Below are positions 1 to 10,413 of a stretch of DNA of 64,000 nucleotides, in pieces. A program made the position numbers and the translations under genes. The stretch covers positions 1,550,001-1,614,000 of the forward strand of contig CM028377.1 in assembly GCA_013146195.2 (NCBI GenBank), in the 5' to 3' direction. Within the stretch, counting starts at the first letter, position 1. Every line of letters begins with the position of its first letter. This DNA is from Codonopsis lanceolata. Taxonomy: Eukaryota > Streptophyta > Magnoliopsida > Asterales > Campanulaceae. Below the pieces are notes generated by a model that did no database searches, was not told the origin of the DNA, and saw nothing but the letters and a program-made list of their open reading frames with translations.

Positions 1-116
1 CAAAGTTCAGGGACTAATGGTATACTTAACCCTTAATTTTTATATAATGTAAATAGTTGTTATTTCTTTTTCCTTCAAAAGTGTATTATGTTTGTTTATA
101 AAGTAGCATAAAATAA

Positions 117-955
117 GGCTCAGTTTGTTTACGAAAAAGGACTTCCAGAAATTGATTTCCATAAAATTAATTCATTTTACTTTCAGCTATTTGGTAATTT
201 TTTTTAAAATGCTTTGGAAAACATTTTCTGGTGTTTGGTAAACTTTGCGAAAATGTGTTAGATTTTTTTTTCCCAATATTACTTGCTAAAATAAATATAA
301 ATAAGAAAAATCTAACATAAACTATCACAGTTCATGACAAATAATCTCCTAGTCTAATAAAGATGTATACAAAACATTTTCGATTACCATGCATAATTTC
401 ATCCCAATTGGTGATCATAAAGATAAACTAACAGAATATTACCTAAAGTATAATACTTGTACACAACCGTAAACTTTTAACATCCACACCACTCTCCCTT
501 GAAAACCCAACCCATTTGACAATAAACACAACCCATTACATAGGAGTGCAACAATAGCCAACAAATCGTCTTTTAGACATTTCATTGAACACATTCTCTG
601 CAACATCAAACAAACTCATTTATGTAGCCAAAGCAACAATGCAATTCATGATGTTTGCAATCTAACAACTGAAAAGATCGCGCCTCTTTCCCTAATTGAT
701 AAATCAAACATTTATCCTTCTTTTGGAATAGATCCAGAAGGTAGAACGAAGGGTTAAGAGTTTTGGAAGCCTTTTCATGAAAGACAATTCTTGTAGTTCC
801 CCGCCTTTTGGTCCGATATGCTTTTGAATTTTTTTTCATATAGGTGAGATCTTGAATCAGTGAATTATAAAATCAAAGTCAAGGTTGAAAAATTGTTAAT
901 TGTTAGGAGTAGTGATGAATGGGAGATTATGGAGGTTGAAAGGAAGAATGAAGAA

Positions 956-996
<41 letters not shown>

Positions 997-1188
997 AGAG
1001 AGATGCCCTAGTGTAGGAAATTGATTTACGGAGGAAGAGGTCAGTAAATCATTTTACTGAATTTTGGGATGATTTTCCCTTGACTTGGAAAATGTTTTCC
1101 ACTAACCGCATTTTCTAAATGTTACCAAACACCGAAAAATACTGAAAAATATTTTCCGGAAGTCGTTTTCTGCAAAACAAACGGAGCC
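117..1188. mobile_element. PIF/Harbinger (Tourist-like) non-autonomous element
   Basis: The left end reads GGCTCAGTTTGTTT and the right end, on the opposite strand, reads GGCTCCGTTTGTTT. The two ends stay alignable for over 100 bp, sharing ACTTCC-GAAA and GTGTTTGGTAA blocks. The element is flanked by TAA on both sides (114-116 and 1189-1191), the 3-bp target duplication of PIF/Harbinger elements, whose termini commonly begin GGxxxTGTTTG. At 1072 bp it is long for a MITE. There is no transposase. Inside are a (GA)17 tract (959-992) and a 77-codon minus-strand ORF (606-839) that I do not recognise. Confidence 0.75.
959..992. repeat. (GA)17 microsatellite
   Basis: Perfect GA dinucleotide run inside the Harbinger-type element, followed by an impure GGGGAGAGAGA tail. 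Confidence 0.95.
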
Positions 1189-1191
1189 TAA

Positions 1192-2042
1192 TGTATATAA
1201 ATAGTTTATCATTATCGTTGTATAGTTCAATAAAATGTAAATCTTCTTTTCCTTTCATATACATGTACATACATATTTTCTAGACTAAAGTGTACAAAAT
1301 AAATTGAGCATATTGGAAAACTCATTGTGAGACCGAAAGAGCGAGTTGGGTGTCTAACCCCTTCCCAACTCATAACATAGCCCCCGAACCTACATTTTCT
1401 TTATTATTTTTGGTTTTTCTCTATTTAACCTTAAAATATAGGTGGTGACTCTGTACACACATTTTTAGAATCCACAACGAGACCAAGCTTATTCAACGCA
1501 CTTTAATGTTTTGAAACCACTCGTTTTCACATAGCGAGGGCAGGCTCGAAACGGGGTTCTCACCGTGGCAACTCTGGTGAGAAATTTTATTTATTTATTT
1601 TTTAAAGAAAGGGCTAGACCCATTTTTCTTTGGGTTGGTTAATATGCTTATTTTTATTTTATTTTGATATTCTTTGGTTTATTTTGATATTTTCATTCTT
1701 AAAAAAATATCAAAATATAAAGCAAAGTAAAAAAAAATCAACAAAAAAAAAGATATTTCATTTCTTTAGTCTAGTTTACTTTTGTGTATATACATTGGAA
1801 TTTTGTGTGTTGCTTTTCCTTGCTGCCACTAACAATTTTGTAGGAAAGCTAAAAAAAAGAGTTTTCGAAAAGAAAAAAAAAAGTTTTCAAATAGTATATT
1901 TACAGTACATTGCATGCTTAGCTTACATTCCTTAAAAAGATTTTTAAAATAGACAACTCACACACGTCGTAGGGATAATGAATTGCTACCTTTTTTTCAT
2001 ATGCATGTATATCTTGCTAGGACACACCTTGACTGGTCGGTT

Positions 2043-2099
<57 letters not shown>

Positions 2100-2435
2100 A
2101 AATTCCCAATCAATCCTATGTGCACAAAGCAGAAAAAGAGAGAATTGTTGTAAAAAATAAAATAAAATCATTGGCAATAAGAAAATGATCACACAAAGAA
2201 AAATGTGTACACTCGACTGGTCGTGAATTTTATGATATCTTCCTAGATCATCTAAATGGTGGGTCCCAGAATGAGTATTGTCCCTTCGCCCAAGATTTAT
2301 CCAATCTTGGGAGGTCGATGTACAGGTGAAAAACATTGGTCCAATACTTTGGAAAAATAATCCACTATTCTAGGATATAACTCAGACTGTCAAAACAAGC
2401 TATGCTTGTCCGACCAAAACATAGGATATTTTTTC
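1192..2435 (+). mobile_element. Tat/Ogre-type remnant: LTR end and 5' leader (copy A)
   Basis: This region aligns block by block with the LTR end and leader of the Tat element further right. GAGACCGAAAG...CTTCCCAACTC at about 1331 matches 6111. The PBS-like TGGCAACTCTGGTGA (1566-1580) matches TGGCGACTCTGCTGGGGA at 6798. GGTGG(A/G)TCCC and CCCTTCGCC at about 2258 match about 7770. No gag follows: the leader ends where the SIRE fragment begins. The copy is clearly older than copy B, with many substitutions and a damaged PBS. The Harbinger element to its left may sit inside its LTR. Confidence 0.6.
2045..2095. repeat. (TA)n microsatellite
   Basis: About 25 TA units inside the leader of Tat copy A. 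A similar tract lies in the leader of copy B (7406-7459), so it may be an ancestral feature of this leader. Confidence 0.95.
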
Positions 2436-2548
2436 CTTAGTGTGTAATTTGTTTTTCAAAGCATGTAAATACAAGACAATACTCATTCACCATTATGTCT
2501 ATACAAGATACACCTGGACAGAGATGATGTCTTCCAAAGATCACACAT

Positions 2549-3355
2549 TTGACATTCATACAGCTCGATCTGTTTAGAAGACTACAGACACAAAAGCTCG
2601 ATGACATCAGTGATGTTCGATCAGACAATGGAACTGAATTCACCAACAATGGAATAGCCAAGTATTGTGATGACCATAGCATTGGCCATAACTTCTTTGC
2701 TGTCAGAACTCCACAACAGAACGGTGTAGCAGAAAGGAAAAATAGAACACTTATCGAAGCTGCTAAGACTATGCTTTCTGAAGCAATGTTTCCTAAACAC
2801 TTCTGGGCAGAAGCCGTCAATACAGCCTACTTCACTCAGAACAGGTCACTGATCAACAAATTTCACGGTAAAACACCATATGAACTTTGGAAAGGAAAAG
2901 CCCCAAATAATGGATTTTTCAAAATCTTCGTCTGCAAATGTTTTGTAGTATATACAGGTAATGATTATAGAAACAATTTTGATACTAAAGCCGATGAAGG
3001 AATTTTTCTGGGCTATGCCTTACATTCCAAAGCTTATAGGGTTTTCAATGAAAGATCATTAAAAATTGTTGAATCTATACATGTTTCATTTGATGAATTT
3101 GATTTATTGGAGCCACATGTGGCTCCAAATGTTGTTGATGACTTTGTTAATGTTGAGTTAGGAACATCTCAAGCCTCAACTCCTCATACTTCAAATTCCA
3201 CACCAGCAACTCACTCAAATATCCCTGACCATCATTTCTCAAATGAACCACTAGAAGACCTTAACTCTGCTCACGAAAACATCAATCCAAAGCCTATATC
3301 TTCTGAACCTCAAAATCCCATTCTTCAACTCACCTATGAACATAATTTTGAATAG
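2549..3355 (+). pseudogene. Ty1/copia (SIRE lineage) integrase, 5'-truncated
   Basis: The frame enters inside the integrase catalytic core. VRSDNGTEFTN carries the second catalytic Asp, and TPQQNGVAERKNRTL holds the catalytic Glu. These are followed by FWAEAVNTA, the TPYELWKGK block, and the copia post-core region ending in ESIHVSFDEFD. No gag, protease or integrase zinc finger lies upstream. After residue ~200 the frame enters the usual low-complexity linker and stops just before the RT frame. The ATG is simply the first one in a truncated frame, so it is not a true start. The SIRE assignment rests on the block order and sequence style here and in the RNase H. Confidence 0.85.
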
Positions 3356-3423
3356 CACCCTCAACAAGAAACAACTGATTTCCTCCTAGTCCTCCCCCTG
3401 AACCTCAACATGAAGGATCAGCA

Positions 3424-4398
3424 GTGAATCATATTCCTGCTCTTACAAGAAAATGTAGAGATCACCCAATTTCTCATATCATTGGTGGCATTTATGTAGG
3501 TGCTCGGACTAGAAGATCTTCTAAAAATGAATGCATGTTCTGTGATGCATTTGTCTCAGAAGATGAACCAAAGAAGATTGATGAAGCTTTACAAGATCCA
3601 AGTTGGCTAGAAGCTATGCAAGAGGAACTTCAGCAATTTGAAAGATGTCAAATATGGAAGGTGGTCCCAAGACTAGCTGATCATTCCATCATTGGCACAA
3701 AATGGGTATTCAGAAACAAGAAAGATGAAAACGGGAACATCATAAGGAACAAACCCAGATTCGTTGCACAAGGATATCGACAAGAAGAAGGCATCGACTA
3801 CGATGAAACCTTTGTTCCAATAGCAAGGTTAGAAGCCATTAGAATATTTATGGCCTATGCTACATACAAGTATTTTGTAGTATATCAAATGGATGCCAAA
3901 TGCGCTTTCCTTAACGAATATCTTCAAGAGACAGTCTATGTCACTCAGCCTCCAGGTTTCGTAGAAAAAGGGAAAGAGACACATGTCTACAAGCTTAAGA
4001 GCCTTCTACGGTCAAGCACCCCGTGCCTGGTATGAACACTCTCCAAGTTATTAATAGACCAAGGATTTGCGCGAGGAAATATCGACATTACTTTCTTCAT
4101 TCTCAAGCACAAAGGTCATTCGCTGCTGATGCAAATATACGTCGATGATATCATCTTTGGCACTACAAATGAGAAATTGTGCAAGAGATTTGAGATTCTT
4201 ATGACTGGGAAGTTTCAAATGAGCATGATGGGTGAGCTCACCTTCTTTCTAGGACTTCAAATTCAACAATCAAACAAAGGAATCTTCATAAGACAATCCA
4301 AGTATGCCAAGGAGCTGGTCAATAAATTTGGATTGGAATTGACTAACATCTTTGATACACCCATGGCTGCAAAATGTAAATTAATGAAAGATCTATAA
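3424..4398 (+). pseudogene. Ty1/copia (SIRE) reverse transcriptase, frameshifted
   Basis: RT motifs in order: WLEAMQEELQQFERCQIW, GTKWVFRNKKDENG, RFVAQGYRQEEGIDYDETF, and YQMDAKCAFLN (catalytic Asp retained; the usual motif is D-V-K-S-A-F-L-N-G). PRAWYE is readable only after a frameshift at about 4015-4030. The frame resumes at 4129 with YVDDIIFG, the catalytic YVDD box, then FFLGLQI. It ends at an in-frame TAA (4396-4398) where relatives continue into the GKKVDITLYRG block. These two lesions split RT and RNase H, so the polyprotein is dead. Confidence 0.85.
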
Positions 4399-4407
4399 GG
4401 AAAGAAA

Positions 4408-4980
4408 GTGGATATCACTCTATATCGAGGAATCATTAGGTCTCTGCTATATCTTACCACCAGCAGACCTGATATAGTGTATGCTGTTGGGGTATGTGCG
4501 AGATTTCAAGCAGACCCTCGTGAGTCACATCTTCTAGCAGCCAAGAGAATCATCAAGTATGTATCAAATACCACCAACTTAGGTATCCGGTACCCAAGAG
4601 AATCCTCCTTCAACTTAGTCCGCTACTCAGACGCAGATTATGCTGGCTGCCAAGTGGACAGGAAGAGCACAAGTGGGACTTGTCAATTCCTAGGAGACAG
4701 ACTTGTCTCATGGGCTAGCAAGAAACAAGCATTAGTTTCCTACTCCTCCACTGAAGCAGAATACATAGCTGCTGGAAGCTGCAGCTGTCAACTACTTTGG
4801 ATCAAACAACAGCTGGTGGACTATGACATCAAGGTCGCAGATTGCCCAATCATATGTGATAACACTTCAGCAATCTCTATCGCCTACAATCCTGTGATGC
4901 ACTCCAAGACAAAGCATATCGATGTTCGATATAACTTTCTAAGGGATAATGTAGAAAAGAGAAATATAAGCATGAAGTAC
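4408..4980 (+). pseudogene. Ty1/copia (SIRE) RNase H, interrupted by a Tat LTR
   Basis: It begins VDITLYRG and passes through RPDIVYAVGVCARFQ. Then come RNase H blocks YSDADYAGCQVDRKSTSG (first catalytic Asp), STEAEYIAA (Glu) and CDNTSAI (Asp), then SKTKHIDVRYNFLRD. The coding match ends at codon ~190 exactly where the Tat LTR start TGTAGACACCCC begins (4981). The frame continues only as junk into that LTR, to 5043. No SIRE 3' LTR or env-like region is left beside it. Confidence 0.85.
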
Positions 4981-5338
4981 TGTAGACACCCCAATTTCGT
5001 ACCCCTGGTATGTGACATGACATCAAATATCAAAACCTGTTAAAACATTAACAGATGTCAAGTTACAGGGTCAAAAGTGCAAAAGAACAAAGCAGGATGC
5101 GCAAAAGGATGAACTGCAGGGACCAGAGTGCACAAAATGGAAACTTTGAAAAATTGGGCATGGCCACCATAAGAATTGGGCATGGCGCCCAATTCCTCTT
5201 GCTGCGCCCAATTATGTTCTGCGCTGCGCCCATTTTTCTCATTCATTTGCCGCAAAGTGCAATCTCTCCCGCCCTGTGTACAAGCCGGCTGATGCGCAAG
5301 GATGAAAATTTAATTCCGTCGATGTCCTCAATTCCTCC

Positions 5339-5346
5339 TATAAATA
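5339..5346 (+). promoter_or_regulatory. TATA box of Tat copy B LTR
   Basis: TATAAATA in a GC-richer context about 360 bp into the LTR, upstream of pyrimidine-rich sequence. This is the expected U3/R arrangement and would drive plus-strand transcription of copy B. Confidence 0.55.
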
Positions 5347-6270
5347 CAGGCTCTCAGCTCTTCAGTCGAGACACCTTTTCTTCGATAAAAATTCTCCGCG
5401 TCCTCGTTACGCTGGAGAAATAGAGAGCGAAGTGAGATAGTGAGCGATCACCTCAAAAAGCCTCGAAACTCTGCCAAATCTCCTCCAAACACAAAACCAA
5501 CCGGTAGAAATGAGCCTTAGCCCCCCAGCTAAGTATCCACCCTATTTCCCCGGCCCAAAAACCATAAAGTAAGTCGTTACTCTGCCCGAGTAATAGGTTG
5601 AAAATCAACCCATATAAGCCGTTACTCCGCCCAACCAAAAAGGTTAAAACCACAAAAACTAAGCTGTCATTCTGCCCGAGTGAGAGAGCCAAAAACACCA
5701 TATATAAGCCGTCACTCTGCCCAAATCACATCAGCAGCAGCAATAAAAGTCTCCCTCTCCCGAGAAGGACAGAGCAAGCACACCCCGCCCTAAAAGGTAA
5801 AAACATTTAAAGACGTTATTTTATTTATCCATTTACATTTCCGTTCATTTATTATTTAAAGTTGTTATTTAAATCCGGCCCAATGTAGTCCATATAAGCC
5901 GTTGTACGGCCCTGATTAGATTAGGAAATATTATGTAATAGAGCCGTTATTATGGCCAAATATTTTCAAGTATATCTGCAATTATTTGTAAAGAGATAGC
6001 AGCAAGTCTGTAAATAATGTAGACAAATGGATGTATTTGTAGGCAGTTAATGTTTTATTTATCTGTTAAATAAATATAACAAAAAGCATACTTTAGCCAA
6101 AAACTGTTTTGAGACCGAAAGGGCGAGTTGGGTGCCTAGCACCTTCCCAACTCGTAACTTAGCCTCCGAACCCCTTTTTTTTTTTTTTTTTTTTGCAATC
6201 TCTGGTTTTCTTTTTGGTTTTTATTTATTTATTCCTTAAAATAAAGATGACGACTCTAAAACATTTTGGA

Positions 6271-6620
6271 TCTAGTGGGGCCTCACAACATCTTTCTTTG
6301 CACTTTTCCGTTCTCCCCTAAAAAATTGGGAGAATGGGAATGGAAAGGTGATGTATTTCTATGTCCTGGTATCCCCTAAAAAAGGGATAACTTGATGTAG
6401 AAAACCCAAAGCACCCATAGTGATCCGAAATAGGTCATAAGGCTATTTTTATAAAATCCATAGTGGGGGCGCTGCAACATTCCTTCCTTGCACTTTCACG
6501 TTTTCCCCTAAAAAGGGAGAATGAGAATAGAAGGGTGATGCATTCCTATATCCTGGTATCCCCTAAAAAAGGGATAACTTGACTTAGAAAACCCAAAGCT
6601 CCCATATTGGATCAAAATCC
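6271..6620 (+). repeat. ~190-bp tandem duplication within the Tat LTR
   Basis: Two units start at GTGGGG (6275 and 6463). They share TTGCACTTT, the TATCCCCTAAAAAAGGGAT hairpin and GAAAACCCAAAGC, in the same order. They have diverged by substitutions and small indels, so the duplication predates this copy or is old. Confidence 0.75.
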
Positions 6621-6797
6621 ACTAAAGGCAACCGAGGTGCATTCCAACGCGCTATTCCGACAGCACTCCTCTCGCACTTTTGATTTCGTCCTCCCCTAGA
6701 CAAGGGATGGTGGAACGAGAGCAGTGGATGTCACCGCATCCGCACGTACACGCACCCCTATCCAGGGGCGCGGAGCACACATCCCGGGAACCCACAG

Positions 6798-6815
6798 TGG
6801 CGACTCTGCTGGGGA
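6798..6815 (+). promoter_or_regulatory. Primer binding site, tRNA-Arg type (Ogre-like)
   Basis: TGGCGACTCTGCTGGGGA starts one base after the LTR end. Ogre elements are known for a tRNA-Arg PBS of very similar sequence. I did not check the complementarity against a tRNA set. Confidence 0.65.
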
Positions 6816-7403
6816 GATCGTTTTTATTTTAATAAATAAAAATGGAGGGCTAGACTCAGTAATCAAAACTTTTTTTTTCTTTTGTTTCTGGCTAAAGTAT
6901 GCTTGTTATATTAATTTAAACACTTGAATATTGCGTTCCTTTAACATTCGTGTCTATATTTGTGGATATGATCCTCCATCTTGCAGCAGTTTCTTTTCAA
7001 ACACTGTTTCGAATATACTTGAAAATATTCGTATTTTTCAAAAAAAAATTTGCAAAAAAATAAAATATATATTATTTATATATATATATGCAATATTTTA
7101 TGTGCAATAATTTCCAGGCAGCACAACAAAAAGGCCGGGGCTTTATTTTTAAAATCTCTTCATTTTCGGCCTTATATTATTATTATTCTGTTTTATTTTC
7201 ATTCCGCAAAATATACATATGTGCATTCATTCTGTCTTTTTATTTTGGGGATATAGGACACATTTGTAATTAATAGGAATAGATAGATTCCCCACTTTTC
7301 TTTCTATTTCTTGATGGTATGTTTGCTTGCTTGCGCTCAAACTAAAAAAGCCGAGAAAATCCATAAATAATAGCAAGACAGGTCATACCTGTTTTATTTT
7401 CTG

Positions 7404-7460
<57 letters not shown>

Positions 7461-8332
7461 CTTTTTTTTTGCTTTTTAGATACCCTACACACACGCACAT
7501 GCATATAAATATATTCTGAATTGCTACCCTACACCATGGGCAGCCTACCCCCTGCATGAGCCAACGTTAGACTGCATATAGATTCTCAGAACACTTCAAA
7601 GACCGACCGGTTTTTGCATTTTAAATTGTGGGTCAGCCCTTGTCAAAAAAAAATGTGCGCAAGTAAAAAAAAAATGTGCAAGTCAAAAAACAAATCTTCG
7701 CAAGTTAAAAAAAGAATAATACACTGGGGTTGATTTATTATTTTCTAATGCTCGACCTAGACCATTTCGAATGGTGGATCCCGAAAAGAGTATAGGCCCT
7801 TCGCCTGGGATCAGTCCGATCTCGGGGAGTCGAAAGGCAGGTGGAATACGTTGGTCTTATACTCTGGAGAAAGAATCCACTGTTCCAGGAAAAGTCCTGA
7901 GACTATCAAAATTAAGCAGGTGCTTATCCGGTCAATTTGTAGGGATAGTAAATAATAATAAAATATACTAATAAAGACACGATGTACTCCAAACCGAGAA
8001 AGCCTTCAGCCAGCCTTCTGATACATCCAAAACCCATTTTCCTCAGAAACCTGGCCCGAATCTGGAAAGGCAGAGATAGTACTGGCCGGTTGATACGGGA
8101 AAGTAGTGCAGAAATCAGAACATAAGGCATCAGTATCAGATCAGACAAGGGCAGAACCAGTACAGAGAAAACAGATCCGAGCAGTCCAAAATGGGTACAG
8201 ATTCAGGGGCTCCAGGATATGCTCCGACTCCGGTAATGCAGCAGTGGCTAGACCAGAATCTGGATGCATGACATGAACGCTTGCTAAGCCAAATAGCAAG
8301 TCTTATAAAAAGGTAAAAAACCCAGTGGTGAG
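6816..8332 (+). mobile_element. Long 5' leader of Tat copy B
   Basis: About 1.5 kb between PBS and gag without a convincing coding frame; long leaders are usual in Tat/Ogre elements. It contains a (TA)n tract (7406-7459) and a block near 7770-7930 that matches 2258-2420 of copy A. Short ORFs here are AT-rich and look accidental. Confidence 0.6.
7406..7459. repeat. (TA)n microsatellite
   Basis: Perfect TA run in the Tat leader. Confidence 0.95.
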
Positions 8333-9175
8333 GTGAACTCTTCCCCTACAGTCCCCCAGGAAACATCCACATCTCATGTGCCTCCAAACCCAACTCCTCA
8401 GCCAAACACTAACCCACCAAATATAGCAACTACCCCAAATCCCAATCCTCCACCGAGTCCCTACTACCCAAATATGAACCCTTACCCGTCCTATCCTTCA
8501 TATCCTTCCCCAAGCACCAAAGTTCCCCAAAACCCAAATGACCTCCCTGTTCCCATAACCAACCCACTCCAGAACAACTCACATATGGACCCACAAAATT
8601 ATAACCCGCCAGGCCAAGTTACCACTTATTTACCTTATAATGATCCTGGCCGCCCAGCCGAAACAATCCAAAATCCAGCTACCCAAAATCCACCAACCCA
8701 AAATCCAGCTACCCAAAATCCACCAGCCCAATATCCATATCCAGCCCAGAATCCACCAGCCCAATATCCATATCCAGCCCAAAATCCTTACCAGACATTG
8801 CAGCCAGAAATTAACCCAGCCTTCCCTAATCCAGCCAGTATATACCAAAAGCCAACTCCCCCAACCACCAAAGTAGAGGCCGACGTGGAAAATATAAAGG
8901 CCATGGTACTCAAACTTCTCAACAAAGGGGAATTTTCTGGCACGACATTACAACTGCGGCAATATTGCCTTTCAAATTCAAAATGCCCGAGCATAGAAAA
9001 ATTTGATGGAAGCTGGATGCCCTATATCCCACTTAAAATCTTATTCCAGCGGCATGCGGTCAAGGGAGCTAGCTTTGAGGCTATGGCTTCAAATTTTCAC
9101 CTCACCCTAATAGCCAAACAATGGCTAATGTTGTCGATAGCAAAGCACCATGAATACGTGGGACGAGATAGCTGA
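8333..9175 (+). pseudogene. Tat/Ogre gag, proline/glutamine-rich N-terminal part
   Basis: The first ~180 codons are Pro/Asn/Gln/Tyr-rich and include a tandem array of NPATQNPPTQ and QYPYPAQNPP units (8670-8790). From residue ~190 the sequence becomes gag-like: VENIKAMVLKLL, then KFDGS and YIPLKILFQRHA, resembling the coiled N-terminus of retrotransposon capsids. The frame ends at a stop in the capsid, and the continuation lies in the frame starting at 9150. It follows the leader directly and is the first gene of copy B. Confidence 0.7.
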
Positions 9176-9509
9176 AGCGTTCTGGAAAGGTACAAAGACA
9201 ACACCGATCATGAAAATAGAAGGGACCTTGAGTCGTGCACCCAGAGGGAAAAAAGAAACTGTCTTGAGTTCGCGTCGGTGGAAAAGAAAGTTGGCTCAGA
9301 CCTTTGACAAACCCGATCCAACCGAGTCATGCCGAATATTCATCAAAAACCTCCATCCCATTTACCTGGAACACATGCGGTACCTTCCCTACACCAATTT
9401 TAAAGAAATAGTGGAGATAGGAGCTCGTATAGATGATGATATACGGACGGGGCAATTACAAGTCAATACGTCTCCTAGCTCTTTCCGTTACTCTAAAGGG
9501 AAGGCATGA
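9150..9509 (+). pseudogene. Tat/Ogre gag capsid, shifted frame
   Basis: It overlaps the previous frame by 26 bp and continues the same protein: TWDEIAEAFW, RRWKRKLAQTFDKPDP, FIKNLHPIYLEHMRYLPY and FKEIVEIGARIDDDI. This is the capsid C-terminal layout of Tat/Ogre Gag. The overlap and frame change mark a single frameshift near 9150-9175. It ends at a stop before the nucleocapsid region, so full-length Gag cannot be made. Confidence 0.7.
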
Positions 9510-9592
9510 CATGACCACACCGCACCAACCGTCAATATGGTAGGGAATGCATCGACCACTTTTCCTACCCAAAGTTATGGCAGCTTTGTTCC

Positions 9593-10048
9593 ATGGTCTT
9601 ATGGAGCGGACAGTCTGTCAAACACGATCGGAGGAATAATGGCCCGCGAAATTTAAATCGAGCGAACCGTCATTATGATGAGCGCAAGCCTCGATGCGTA
9701 ATCCTGCGAGGGCTAATGGCACAAGGAGTGTTAAAGCCTATGGAAAATTATAAGCCACCAGACCCCCTACCCAGGACCTGGAATCATGCCCAGTACTGTG
9801 AATATCATCGCGGCAGTGGTCACCTCACCGATAAATGTTATATGCTCAAAGATGCTATCCAGGATCTTATAGATGATAAGGTTATTGAAAAGTCTCCTCC
9901 CAGACCAAATATAGTCAATAACCCTCTACCTCAAATCAACATGATTGAGGTTGATGAAAACTTCATGGGTATGATGGGCAGAGGCACTGATTATGAGAAG
10001 CTCCCTGCTGAGTTTGGGTCTATTTTTAATAAGCCTCTACAGAACTAG
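9593..10048 (+). pseudogene. Tat/Ogre gag nucleocapsid-like region
   Basis: Contains CEYHRGSGHLTDKC (C-X2-H-X4-H-X4-C), the zinc-knuckle variant seen in Tat/Ogre Gag, followed by LKDAIQDLIDDKVI. It starts after an 80-bp broken spacer downstream of the capsid frame. The following frame (to 10346) shows no recognisable aspartic protease motif, so the protease appears lost or decayed. Confidence 0.7.
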
Positions 10049-10413
10049 TATACTACGACCGGCCCGCTTTTGGACGCCCGCAGATCTGGTGGACCGCTTC
10101 AGATATATTATCCCTATTCCTTTCCCTAGCCTTACGAGTTGGTCATCTACCAATCCGCTCAATAAAATTGAGGATCTCAAACCCCAGGTCCTCAATAATG
10201 TAATAAACCCTGTACGGTTTGCTTTTAATAATAATCTAAATGTCTTTGCTTATTTCTTAGTTGCACCTATATTAAAAGACACATTAAATCATTATAATAA
10301 TGAGTCATTTAATAGGACCCCGAAAAAAAAAGAATTATTTGCTTGAGCTTGTAAAGTCAGTCAAGCACCAGGGACAACATCATTCATCAACAGCAACTGA
10401 AAACTGATCCACT

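Larger units (their letters stand above)
4981..6796 (+). repeat. 5' LTR of Tat/Ogre-type retrotransposon (copy B)
   Basis: It starts TGTAGACACCCC, a start typical of Tat/Ogre LTRs, and ends CCACA just before a PBS. Length is 1816 bp. It contains a TATA box (5339-5346), a GAGACCGAAAGGGCG...CTTCCCAACTC block also present in copy A, and an internal tandem duplication from 6271. The base before it (4980) is inside the SIRE RNase H. The last five target bases are AGTAC, but the matching 3' duplication is not visible because no matching 3' LTR is found. Confidence 0.75.

Noticed and set aside
1986..2336. ORF encoding a Tyr/Ile run
   Set aside because: The repetitive part is translated (TA)n microsatellite; the same applies to 26839-27075 and 56746-56958.
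8333..9175. Extensin or other cell-wall proline-rich protein
   Set aside because: No signal peptide and no SPPPP motifs. It is followed in the next frame by gag capsid and a zinc knuckle.
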